Below are positions 1-7,551 of a stretch of DNA of 57,085 nt, in pieces. Position 1 is the stretch's first letter. Each line of letters begins with the position of its first letter. This DNA comes from a virus: IMG/VR virus record IMGVR_UViG_3300044645_002658, positions 1 to 57,085 of that record. The stretch is one strand, 5' to 3'. A program made the position numbers and the translations under genes. The notes under the pieces are model-generated. The model was not told the origin of the DNA and did not search any database. It worked only from the letters and a program-made list of their open reading frames with translations.

Positions 1-428
1 TTCCATATCTTTTCCTCATTTAGTTTATTGTAGAAAATAATTCTATCTATTTCACAACCAAACTTTGAAATAAAGAAAAGGGTTGCTGGTTTTGTTTTAC
101 CAACCTGTTCACTTATTAAAACAAATTCGAAATCGTCTTTGTATTTCCGATAAATTTCATTCAAATCTTGAAATGTTGACATATGAGTAGATGGTGAATG
201 CCCAAAAATTTGCATTGCAAATTCTTCATATATGAATGACAGATATTCCTCATCTGTTTTGAACTTAAAGTGAGTTTTGAAATCAGGAGTATCAAAAGGT
301 CTCACAATTTCAAATTGGAAGTCTTCATCCACCAACTCCAACTCATCAATGAAAAATTTTTGATAGATTTGTTCTATCTTACTAAAAGTGTCTCGTAGGA
401 CCCCATCAACTTCTATTGCAATTCTCAT
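1..428 (-). CDS. HAD-superfamily hydrolase-like protein, 3' end cut by window edge
   Basis: The reading frame runs from an ATG at 428 off the left edge, so about 142 N-terminal residues are visible. They begin MRIAIEVDGVLRDTF, which has the shape of HAD motif I (usually DxDGVLxDT). A later LISEQ fits motif II, and the Lys in VGKTKPATLF fits motif III. These are phosphatase or nucleotidase features. The first Asp of motif I is Glu here, which in classical HAD enzymes would remove the nucleophile, so the protein may be catalytically altered. The start overlaps the phoH stop codon (TAATG arrangement), so the two are translationally linked. The substrate cannot be told. Confidence 0.6.
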   Translation of the reverse strand, partial: MRIAIEVDGVLRDTFSKIEQIYQKFFIDELELVDEDFQFEIVRPFDTPDFKTHFKFKTDEEYLSFIYEEFAMQIFGHSPSTHMSTFQDLNEIYRKYKDDFEFVLISEQVGKTKPATLFFISKFGCEIDRIIFYNKLNEEKIW

Positions 429-1156
429 TATTCGTATTTTGTCAAGATTTTCGAAATTAGAGGATTTCTAACAATGTCATAATCCTGAAACTCGAATACA
501 CCAATATCATCAATGTTTCTGAATTTTTCAATAGCATCCCACAGACCCGAATGTTTTATATCTTTATATCTGTCAGTTTGTTCCAAATCTCCTGAGATGA
601 AAAATTTACTGTTGTAACCAATTCTTGTTAGCAACAACTTCATTTGTTTTGGAGAACAGTTTTGAGCTTCTTCGAAAATAAGAATCGAATTATCAATGTT
701 CATCCCTCTCATATATGCTAAAGCAAAAACTTCTACAGCTTCGATTTCTTTAAGTTTTTCTCGAGACTCCTTACCAATAATTTTATTCAAAAGGTAGTAT
801 GATGGGAATATATATGGGTCCAGTTTTTCCTCAACATTACCAGGTAGCGCGCCAAGTTTTTCTTCAGCCTCTACCGCTGGTCTAACAATTATTATTTTGT
901 CATAAGGGGTTTCGGGGTCTGATAATAAATCCACAGCGGCTTTCATGGATATGTAACTTTTACCAACACCAGCTGGACCCGAACAAATTGTTATTTGGTT
1001 TTTATGTAAAATTTCATAGTAAATTCTCTGATTGTCAGATAAAAATTTTTCTCTTGTTTTCTTGGGGACAATTCTTGTAATAAGTTCTTTTTTTGTAAGT
1101 TTTTTTTGAAAAACTGTTTCTGTCTGACCTGATAATTTTGTTGTTTTTTTTCTCAT
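428..1156 (-). CDS. phoH: PhoH-like P-loop ATPase
   Basis: This 242-residue protein is a PhoH-family ATPase, a cytoplasmic NTPase common in marine phages, whose true role is unclear (RNA metabolism or stress is usually proposed). The Walker A motif is GPAGVGKSYIS at about residues 59-69. The Walker B-like segment ILIFEEAQNCSPKQMK and the downstream FISGDLEQTDR motif are diagnostic of the family. The length matches phage PhoH proteins. About 30 basic residues precede the core. It lies 15 nt downstream of the sugar kinase gene and overlaps the partial HAD gene. I infer that it is a late member of the long minus-strand run rather than a separate unit. Confidence 0.93.
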   Translation of the reverse strand: MRKKTTKLSGQTETVFQKKLTKKELITRIVPKKTREKFLSDNQRIYYEILHKNQITICSGPAGVGKSYISMKAAVDLLSDPETPYDKIIIVRPAVEAEEKLGALPGNVEEKLDPYIFPSYYLLNKIIGKESREKLKEIEAVEVFALAYMRGMNIDNSILIFEEAQNCSPKQMKLLLTRIGYNSKFFISGDLEQTDRYKDIKHSGLWDAIEKFRNIDDIGVFEFQDYDIVRNPLISKILTKYE

Positions 1157-1171
1157 ATTTTGAAATTTTGG

Positions 1172-1915
1172 TTATGGAGTTGTAACTCCTCTTTTACTCA
1201 CAACTACAGAACTCATTTTGTTTGCAAATTCTATCGATTGTGAGATGTCGTCAGTGTCAAGATATTTCGACACAAGAGCGGCGATGAAAGTATCTCCAGC
1301 ACCACTAACATCAATTGTTTCTTGAGGTTTTGGAGATTCATAAATAATATTGTTATGTTTGGCACCCTTGGGTCCCAAAGTTATAACAAATTTGGCAAGA
1401 TTTGAGTCAACTATGTTTTTGTTGTTATTATACTCATCCTCATTAAGTTTGATTAAAAATAGATTTGACAACTCGATTTCTGTTAAATCTTTTTTAGAAT
1501 CTAAAAAAACTTTTTTATTATTAGAACTGATAAAATTGATGATTTCCGAAGTCAAAAAACCCTTGTCATAATCACTAATTATAATTGAATCATAAGAATC
1601 TAAATCCACTAAATCATTCATATCTATTTGATTTAGTTTTTTATTCTCACCCTTATCAACTCTTAGGAAAATATGGTTAGATTTACCTTCAATAAATCTG
1701 ACTTTTTTTATTTGTTCTGAATTTGTTAAGTGAGTAATGTCAAGTTTGGCATTGATACTCTTTAGGTTGGAAACCACGTTACCAGACATTCCTGAATTGG
1801 AAGTAACATGGGTTGGTTTTAGAATCGGTACGGGAGCTTCAGGGGATAATCTTTCAACAACACCATAAATAAAACTATCTACACAAGTTTCACCTACCAC
1901 TAAGATTTTTTTCAT
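1172..1915 (-). CDS. hldE-N-like: PfkB-family sugar kinase, HldE N-domain-like (heptose 7-phosphate kinase)
   Basis: A ribokinase/PfkB-fold kinase of 247 residues. The N-terminus VVGETCVDSFIYGVVERLSP followed by EAPVPIL matches the kinase half of HldE/RfaE, which phosphorylates D-glycero-D-manno-heptose 7-phosphate at C1. DYDKGFLT corresponds to the HldE DYGKGVLT segment. DVSGAGDTFIAAL is the PfkB signature holding the catalytic Asp. It is shorter than the usual 310-330 residues, with loops trimmed from the middle. Its start lies inside the 3' end of the adenylyltransferase gene (26-nt overlap), so the two HldE activities are made as separate proteins from adjacent genes. The real sugar substrate is inferred. 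Confidence 0.85.
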   Translation of the reverse strand: MKKILVVGETCVDSFIYGVVERLSPEAPVPILKPTHVTSNSGMSGNVVSNLKSINAKLDITHLTNSEQIKKVRFIEGKSNHIFLRVDKGENKKLNQIDMNDLVDLDSYDSIIISDYDKGFLTSEIINFISSNNKKVFLDSKKDLTEIELSNLFLIKLNEDEYNNNKNIVDSNLAKFVITLGPKGAKHNNIIYESPKPQETIDVSGAGDTFIAALVSKYLDTDDISQSIEFANKMSSVVVSKRGVTTP

Positions 1916-2315
1916 TTCTTATTATATTTGTTGAGGAGTAATTTCCGATTCTATCGAAGAATAACACTTGTTCACAATATTGTGAACCAATAACCTTCTT
2001 ATCTCTGTAATCTGAACCAACAATTATATATTTTGGACCCCACACTTTGACCTCATTTTCCAACTCTTCATCCGAACCAAAACCAACTACACTATCGACA
2101 AAAACTAAACTCTCGATTAGAAATTTTCTGTCATTCCAAGTATTAATTGGTCGGTCATCTCCTTTGAAATTTTTGACACGCTCATCGTAATCCAATCCAA
2201 CTCTAACTTGTCCCATTTTTGAGGCATATCGTAATAACTCGATGTGACCTCGATGTATCACATCGAAAGTTCCATTTACCCAAATTTTCAAAGGTTTTGA
2301 TTGTCCCCCGGCCAT
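1890..2315 (-). CDS. hldE-C-like: HldE C-domain-like sugar-phosphate nucleotidylyltransferase
   Basis: A 141-residue cytidylyltransferase-fold protein. WVNGTFDVIHRGHIELL contains the HxGH nucleotide-binding motif, and YSSTNII near the end matches the ISSTxII motif of the family. DDRPINTWNDRKFLIESL and the VGSDYRDKKVIGSQ segment follow HldE C-terminal domains (LKG.GRPIN, KGGDY....VVG). It would convert heptose 1-phosphate plus ATP to ADP-heptose. A glycerol-3-phosphate cytidylyltransferase-type activity is the alternative. It precedes the kinase in transcription order, the reverse of the domain order in fused HldE. It overlaps the cupin gene by 28 nt. Confidence 0.85.
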   Translation of the reverse strand: MAGGQSKPLKIWVNGTFDVIHRGHIELLRYASKMGQVRVGLDYDERVKNFKGDDRPINTWNDRKFLIESLVFVDSVVGFGSDEELENEVKVWGPKYIIVGSDYRDKKVIGSQYCEQVLFFDRIGNYSSTNIIRNEKNLSGR

Positions 2316-2677
2316 ATTCTATAAGAATCTGAATCAAAATGAGAAGTGGAAACCTCGAAAATTATACCATCACTCAATGCCTCTAATTGATGAGGTTGAC
2401 CAGGTAGTTGACGAACTGTGTCCCCCTCTTTTAATTTATTTTCGATTACAGAGCCGTTTTCTGTATCTATCCATCGATAAATGAATTCTCCTTCTTTGAC
2501 ATACCAAGTTTCATCTTTCAAAAGATGATAGTGCATGGAAAACTTCATACCCTCTTTGAATACGAGAAGTTTCCCACAATAGAGGTCATTGTTTTCAAAA
2601 ATAATTTCATGACCCCATCCTTTTGGGATGGTACAACTACTGGATTCTTTTGCGTTATAAATTATTGGTTTTTCCAT
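2288..2677 (-). CDS. Cupin-domain protein (sugar-phosphate isomerase/mannose-6-phosphate isomerase-like)
   Basis: A single-cupin protein of 129 residues. FSMHYHLLKDETWYVKEGEF has the HxH...E pattern of cupin motif 1. RQLPGQPHQLEALSDGIIFE fits motif 2, with a conserved His. The opening KGWGHEIIFENNDLYCGKLL resembles the C-terminal cupin of type II mannose-6-phosphate isomerase/GMP proteins. The two motifs give a metal-binding barrel. A role in sugar isomerisation or epimerisation is inferred from the fold and from neighbours handling GDP-mannose and heptose. It overlaps the epimerase stop codon by one base. Confidence 0.8.
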   Translation of the reverse strand: MEKPIIYNAKESSSCTIPKGWGHEIIFENNDLYCGKLLVFKEGMKFSMHYHLLKDETWYVKEGEFIYRWIDTENGSVIENKLKEGDTVRQLPGQPHQLEALSDGIIFEVSTSHFDSDSYRIWPGDNQNL

Positions 2678-3798
2678 TAGATAATATCCCTTTCAAGTTT
2701 TCCAAATTCTCTACGATACACTGTATTACCTTTGTCGGGACTTTCGTAGATGTAAACGTTTTCGGATTTGTTTTTTATAACCTGTTCTTCAATCCAACTA
2801 TATGTTTTTTCCATACCTTCTCTAAGTGTTAACTTTGATTCCCAACCCACTTTTTCACGGTAAAGTTTGTTATCAGAGTTTCTACCTCTGACACCAAGAG
2901 GACATGGGAATCCATATTTATTTACGAATGTTTCACCCTCAATATTTTTGATTTTGATGTCTTTTCCTGATAAATCGATAGCAATTTGTGCAAGTTCGTT
3001 GATTGTTACCATTTCCTCAGAACCTATGTTCACTGGTTCAACAAAATCACTTTCCATTAATCTAAGAACCGCTTCAACACACTCATCAACATAAAGAAAT
3101 GAACGTGTTTGTTGTCCATCACCCCAAACCTCTAATTGATATTCGGGTCTTGATTGACCCGGTATTTTGTCCCAATCGTTTACCTCTGCGGCTTTTCTAC
3201 ACATCGCAGCTGGAGACTTCTCTTTACCACCCTTCCATGTTCCTTGTGGACCAAATACATTGTGGAATCGGGCAATTCTTACATCCAATCCATAGTTTCT
3301 CTTAAATGCCAAAAACAATCTTTCTGAAAATAGTTTTTCCCACCCATATTCTGAATCAGGGTTAGCAGGATATGCCGAAGATTCTTCACAATTTGGATTA
3401 TTGGGGTCCAACTGATTATGTTCAGGATACATACAAGCTGAGGAGGAATAGAAAACTTTACCCACTTTCTTTTTTGCCGATTCATGACAAACATTCAAAT
3501 TAATCAATGCTGAATTATGCATCACATTTGCATCGTTTTCACCCGTGAAAATATAACCAGCTCCCCCCATATCTGCGGCCAGTTGATAAAGTTCATCAAC
3601 ACCTTCATCAATAACCAATTCCACTAACTTGGGGTCTGTTAAATCACCAACAATAAATTGGTCACAAATTTCTTTTTCATCGAAGTATTCATGTTTTTTC
3701 AAATCACAAATACGAACGTAATTCCCTTCAGATTTAAGTCTTTTTGCGAGGTGACCACCAATAAATCCGCCACCACCTAATACGATAATTTTTTTCAT
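2677..3798 (-). CDS. GME-like: NAD-dependent epimerase closely resembling GDP-mannose 3,5-epimerase
   Basis: An extended short-chain dehydrogenase of 373 residues. The Rossmann motif GGGGFIGGH lies near the N-terminus. The catalytic region has SSSACMYPEH (Cys equivalent to the epimerisation Cys of plant GME) and YGWEK (Tyr/Lys pair). RFHNVFGPQGTWKGGKEKSP and the later QTRSFLYVDECVEAVLRL, EPVNIGSEEMV and GVRGRNSDN segments follow plant GDP-mannose 3,5-epimerase almost motif for motif. That enzyme makes GDP-L-galactose and GDP-L-gulose. A longer frame opens with TTG at 3810, but the ATG at 3798 forms an ATGA overlap with the upstream gene and starts right at the Rossmann strand, so I prefer it. 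Confidence 0.88.
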   Translation of the reverse strand: MKKIIVLGGGGFIGGHLAKRLKSEGNYVRICDLKKHEYFDEKEICDQFIVGDLTDPKLVELVIDEGVDELYQLAADMGGAGYIFTGENDANVMHNSALINLNVCHESAKKKVGKVFYSSSACMYPEHNQLDPNNPNCEESSAYPANPDSEYGWEKLFSERLFLAFKRNYGLDVRIARFHNVFGPQGTWKGGKEKSPAAMCRKAAEVNDWDKIPGQSRPEYQLEVWGDGQQTRSFLYVDECVEAVLRLMESDFVEPVNIGSEEMVTINELAQIAIDLSGKDIKIKNIEGETFVNKYGFPCPLGVRGRNSDNKLYREKVGWESKLTLREGMEKTYSWIEEQVIKNKSENVYIYESPDKGNTVYRREFGKLERDII

Positions 3799-4625
3799 AA
3801 TAATTTCCAATTTTCAGGATAAACATTTGATGTATCTAACACCATCGATGGATAAAAATTCTTTGGCGCAATTACGTTGTTTTTTTTGTTTAGAAAAGAT
3901 GCCCACCATGAGAAAGTTGAGGCAAATGATGTAATATTATAATCACAAGATTTCATAAGGCTAAAAGTTTCAATATCATTAAAACCCTCTACAAATACAA
4001 TTCTTTCGTCTTTGAAATGCCTTTTACACCAATCAATGTCACTCTCCAAAACATTCTTTCTTGAACCCCCAGTAAATAATAAAATTGTTGAATCTCCGGG
4101 GATTTCCTTAAGTGCATTTGTATAATAATTGTAAAGAACTGACCCCTCTGAAAAATCATTGGACCACTGAGTATCAGTTGGGTTTGTACCATCACTTACG
4201 TCTCCTCTTCTGACGTGTAATGAAACTGTGGTACCTAAATTATGTAGGTATTCATCAACTTTATCCTGAATTGAATTAATCATTTCAAATTCTTTGATAA
4301 GTAAGTCTCTGATGGGGGTGTAATAATTTGGATGTTGAAAGAATCCCATAAAGTCAGTGTTGTCTTTTACATCAAAAACATCGGTATCAAAAATTCGGAG
4401 TTGTTTTTCATGGAAATAGTTTTTAATATCTAAATTTCCATAGGTACAGGATGGGAGTTTGAAATTTCCCATGAGGCATTGTTGTCCGTGCCAATTTCTA
4501 ACATTAATATCTTTTGGTAATACAATTTCAAATCCTGTTTTATTTTGGACTGACTTCAAAATTGCATATTGAAATAACTGATTTCCTAATCTTCCGTATT
4601 CTCCTAAATGACTAAAACTTATCAT
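3795..4625 (-). CDS. GT11-family glycosyltransferase (alpha-1,2-fucosyltransferase-like)
   Basis: A 276-residue protein of the GT11 type. The start FSHLGEYGRLGNQLFQYAIL carries the GRLGNQLFQYA signature. VSLHVRRGDVSD holds the HxRRGD motif that binds the GDP-sugar donor. SCDYNITSFASTFSWWASFL matches the C-terminal motif of alpha-1,2-fucosyltransferases. The donor would be GDP-fucose or a related GDP-sugar. No fucose synthesis genes are visible here, but the GDP-mannose epimerase-like gene is directly downstream with a 4-nt overlap, so a GDP-L-galactose donor is conceivable. The enzyme likely acts in the cytoplasm. Confidence 0.85.
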   Translation of the reverse strand: MISFSHLGEYGRLGNQLFQYAILKSVQNKTGFEIVLPKDINVRNWHGQQCLMGNFKLPSCTYGNLDIKNYFHEKQLRIFDTDVFDVKDNTDFMGFFQHPNYYTPIRDLLIKEFEMINSIQDKVDEYLHNLGTTVSLHVRRGDVSDGTNPTDTQWSNDFSEGSVLYNYYTNALKEIPGDSTILLFTGGSRKNVLESDIDWCKRHFKDERIVFVEGFNDIETFSLMKSCDYNITSFASTFSWWASFLNKKNNVIAPKNFYPSMVLDTSNVYPENWKLL

Positions 4626-4651
4626 ATTATTTTTTAGAATAATATAATTGT

Positions 4652-5731
4652 TTATGATTTTTGGTAAAGGTCCAAAAACATTTCTTGGTATTTTTGGACG
4701 ACAGAATCTTTGGAGTTGAATTTTTTTACTTTATCTAAATCCATTTTTACTGTTCCGTCAAATAAACATTGGATAATTTTTTCCGCAAAATCTTCAGCCC
4801 CATCACACAAATACCCATTTGTTCCATCCTCAATTAAATCTAATGAAATATTAGTTTTTAATGAAACGACTGGTAAATTATTTTTTAAGGATTCTACAAC
4901 CATCATAGGTCCCGCATCGGCAAATGTTGTTTGAGCAAAAACATCAGCAGACTGATAAGCATCAGATAATGATTTTCTATCAGGAAAATAACCCAATTTT
5001 TTATGTTCAAACTTAGTGTTTAATTCAACAGAATGTCCTGCAGTTAATACCATGATGATATCGTTATCTACTTTTGATTCGAGAATTTGTAAAACCTTTT
5101 CAAAAAAATCTAAACCTTTCCGTTTCGTTTGAGGTTGAGTGGTTCCCCATAGAATTTTTTTCTTTGCGTTATCTACAAGTTTTTTATTTGTTTCTAAAGT
5201 ATCAATCTCTTCAAATGGTAGAGGGATAACGTAAGATTTCAAATTATTCAAAGGACTCACACTATGAATATTTTGAGAATATGTTGAGTGACATAATATT
5301 GTCGCGTTTACATTCGAAAAAAATTCTTTTCTTTTTTGGATATATGGACCAACAAAGTTTTGTGGGTTCAGTTCAGGATATGAATCCGAATTACCATATA
5401 CCCAATGAGTCATGGCAGAGATAATTAATTTACTATTATTTCTTTCAATAATAGGACCTAAGATTTCATGTGCTAAGTCTGGACCTGTCATAACCAAAAA
5501 GTCATGAGGTGGAATATCAAACATAAATTTGGTAATGTTTGTTTTGACTGTAAATTCTCCGTGATAATCCTCTGGGTCAGGTCTAAAGACACTAAAAGAA
5601 TGTGACCCAACTCCAATAACCTTGATTTCCAAGTTTGGTATCATCTTTAAGGTTTTGTAAAGAATATAATTACCACTTGGTGAACCGTGATAGTCAAATA
5701 CTCCCGAAATAAATAAAACCTTAAATTTCAT
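4652..5731 (-). CDS. GT4-like (GT-B fold) glycosyltransferase
   Basis: A 359-residue GT-B glycosyltransferase. The N-terminal half opens with VLFISGVFDYHGSPSGNY, a GT4-like nucleotide-fold start with a Gly-rich loop. The C-terminal half has a donor-binding segment SADVFAQTTFADAGPMMVVE, with the Glu of the EX7E region, followed by ESLKNNLPVVSLKT. Family members transfer hexoses from nucleotide sugars. There is no signal peptide or membrane segment. The gene is separated by 26 nt from the GT11 gene and by one base from the aminotransferase, within the same run. Donor and acceptor are unknown. Confidence 0.8.
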   Translation of the reverse strand: MKFKVLFISGVFDYHGSPSGNYILYKTLKMIPNLEIKVIGVGSHSFSVFRPDPEDYHGEFTVKTNITKFMFDIPPHDFLVMTGPDLAHEILGPIIERNNSKLIISAMTHWVYGNSDSYPELNPQNFVGPYIQKRKEFFSNVNATILCHSTYSQNIHSVSPLNNLKSYVIPLPFEEIDTLETNKKLVDNAKKKILWGTTQPQTKRKGLDFFEKVLQILESKVDNDIIMVLTAGHSVELNTKFEHKKLGYFPDRKSLSDAYQSADVFAQTTFADAGPMMVVESLKNNLPVVSLKTNISLDLIEDGTNGYLCDGAEDFAEKIIQCLFDGTVKMDLDKVKKFNSKDSVVQKYQEMFLDLYQKS

Positions 5732-5732
5732 T

Positions 5733-6371
5733 TTAGATTTTTTTGCAGTTTTTGAATACTGTGAAATCAGTCAAATCTCTATATCCATTATGTTCATCTA
5801 AATCAGGAACATTCATGGGGTAATTTTGCATAAGTGCCAATCCGTGTGATGCTTGTTGAGGGGTCATATACATGTTCCAACCAAGCATTTTGATGTCATC
5901 TTCGTGATATAAAACCTCGTTTCTACCTTCATAACGAGCTTGTTTGAACCATTTAACAGCATCTTCACTGTCTGTAAGAATCATACCACCCTTACCTATT
6001 TTGAGGTGTTTTTTTATGTGAAATGATAAACACATAAAACTACCAGGGATATACATATCCGAGGTAAATCTTTTAGCCGAATCATAGATTGGGTAGGGTT
6101 TAAGTTGATATATACCTTGCCAATTGTTTGTCTCTTCTGAAGTGTCAAAAATCACTTCTCCACCTGAGTGGATAATTGATTGTGGAACAGATAAGTAAGT
6201 TTTAGATGGAATAGTTACTTGTTGTACTTCCAAATACTTACACACTAAAAATAATGCGTTGGTACAGTTATCGACTGATATTGCGTAAGGAGCTCCTGTG
6301 TAGTCAGCAACTTCTTCTTCAAATTGTTTTACAATTTTATATGGGTTTGTTTTGGGTTTTCTAAGATTCAT
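5733..6371 (-). CDS. DegT/DnrJ/EryC1-type sugar aminotransferase, short form
   Basis: A PLP-dependent fold-type I aminotransferase of the DegT/StrS family that would aminate a keto-sugar nucleotide. ISVDNCTNALFLVCKYL is the phosphate-binding segment. YDSAKRF supplies the PLP-pyridine Asp. SFHIKKHLKIGKGGMILT resembles the SFHxxKxxxxGEGG segment that carries the catalytic Lys. Family members are about 370 residues long, and this protein has only 212. It stops shortly after the large domain (MLGWNMYMTPQQASHGLALM), so the C-terminal small domain is missing. It may be a minimal or degenerate version. The ATG is followed downstream by the GT4 gene after one base, and a GNAT gene overlaps its start by 4 nt. 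Confidence 0.75.
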   Translation of the reverse strand: MNLRKPKTNPYKIVKQFEEEVADYTGAPYAISVDNCTNALFLVCKYLEVQQVTIPSKTYLSVPQSIIHSGGEVIFDTSEETNNWQGIYQLKPYPIYDSAKRFTSDMYIPGSFMCLSFHIKKHLKIGKGGMILTDSEDAVKWFKQARYEGRNEVLYHEDDIKMLGWNMYMTPQQASHGLALMQNYPMNVPDLDEHNGYRDLTDFTVFKNCKKI

Positions 6372-6772
6372 AAAGAAAAATATAAAAAGTTTTCATCTTG
6401 TTTGTATAGTTTGAATCCACAAGACTCAAACACTTTTTTACTGGCAACATTATCTACCATAACTTTTGCTAAAACATCTCTATTTTGTTCAACAAGTTTA
6501 GATATCATAAATTTACCAATACCTTGTCCATGGTAGTTTGGATTCACAGCAAATCTGATGTCTTTGTCTACAACACCTACAAATCCAACAGGTTCTCCGT
6601 TTCTCAAACAAATTTGATAGTCGTTACCAAATTTATCCATGTAATTTTTTTGTTGTTCAGGAGTAATAGATACCTGTTCAACAAACCCGTGTAAATTCTT
6701 CGGGTCAGTTCTGAGTTCTCTGATAACTTCATAATACTCAGGTGCATTCAATACTAATTCTAAATTTACCAT
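6368..6772 (-). CDS. GNAT-family N-acetyltransferase
   Basis: A 134-residue GNAT acyltransferase. VGFVGVVDKDIRFAVNPNYH is the beta-strand 4 region, and GQGIGKFMISKLVEQN contains the Q/RxxGxG/A acetyl-CoA pyrophosphate loop. ASKKVFESCGFKLYK matches the C-terminal motif B region. Next to a sugar aminotransferase, the natural guess is N-acetylation of an amino-sugar nucleotide. I infer this from position only, since GNAT folds also acetylate proteins and small amines. A frame opening with TTG at 6778 adds two residues. I chose the ATG at 6772. The gene overlaps the GT-D-like gene upstream and the aminotransferase gene downstream. Confidence 0.82.
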   Translation of the reverse strand: MVNLELVLNAPEYYEVIRELRTDPKNLHGFVEQVSITPEQQKNYMDKFGNDYQICLRNGEPVGFVGVVDKDIRFAVNPNYHGQGIGKFMISKLVEQNRDVLAKVMVDNVASKKVFESCGFKLYKQDENFLYFSL

Positions 6773-7551
6773 ATACAATTCTTTTCTAGATAAAACCTAC
6801 CTTGTTTCATCCAATACTCTTTTAGGTATTCTCTACTTCCTTTCCATCCTTCCATTTTCATAATTGGATTTAGTGTACTTCCCATATCTAAATAGGTGTT
6901 GTTGGGAAACTCACGAAATAACTGATGGATTATTAAATTTGACAAGCTGGCGGCGGAAACCAAAACCAAATGGTCTCGAATGTCATTTTCTGAAATATAC
7001 TTTTTCAAATCATCGATGATTGAGACATCGTTGATAAAACAATTAGTACCAACTCTGAAATCTTTTACGATATCAAAACCTAATTGAGATATATCGGCGG
7101 ATTTATTTACAACGATTATTACTTTTTTTGTTTTGAACAATGGTACAATTCGTTCTAAATATTTTTCATAGTTTCCGTTAACAAACAAGTTTGACCAAGT
7201 CATGTATTCACTATCACCACCTGCCATTTCCATTTGAAAATCAAAATCAGATTGTGATACACAACATCTACAGGATATACCTTTGAAATAATTTTCTTGT
7301 TGGTGTTGGAGAGAGTCAATTAACATCTGCCTATTTTCTGAATGGGTTTCAGGATGAAACTTTTTTTGTTCTTCCTCATTGTATCGACCCATACCTAAAT
7401 TGTTGCCAATGATATAGTGATTTTCATTCAGTTCCAATCTTTTGTTTTGTAGAATAAACAATTCTCCATCAGAAAATCTTGTGAAAGCAAAATTCTCACC
7501 ATTCGATAATTTTTCTCGAAATAATTCTAAATGTCCTTCAAACGTTTTCAT
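6766..7551 (-). CDS. Putative GT-D fold glycosyltransferase (DUF1792-like)
   Basis: A 261-residue protein. FAFTRFSDGELFILQN carries a DxE motif (DGE) in the position typical of GT-D fold enzymes, and the C-terminus has FPNNTYLDMGSTLNPIM, the second hallmark of this group. The centre KTKKVIIVVNKSADISQLGF looks like a Rossmann strand and loop. GT-D enzymes of the DUF1792 type add glucose to serine-rich repeat adhesins in streptococci, which matters here because the phage also encodes a Thr/Pro-rich adhesin-like protein. The match is by motif only. Start and stop both overlap neighbours by a few bases. Confidence 0.6.
   Translation of the reverse strand: MKTFEGHLELFREKLSNGENFAFTRFSDGELFILQNKRLELNENHYIIGNNLGMGRYNEEEQKKFHPETHSENRQMLIDSLQHQQENYFKGISCRCCVSQSDFDFQMEMAGGDSEYMTWSNLFVNGNYEKYLERIVPLFKTKKVIIVVNKSADISQLGFDIVKDFRVGTNCFINDVSIIDDLKKYISENDIRDHLVLVSAASLSNLIIHQLFREFPNNTYLDMGSTLNPIMKMEGWKGSREYLKEYWMKQGRFYLEKNCIW

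Noticed and set aside
1350-1571. Plus-strand open frame inside the sugar kinase gene
   Set aside because: Shadow of the PfkB gene, hydrophobic and without recognisable motifs.
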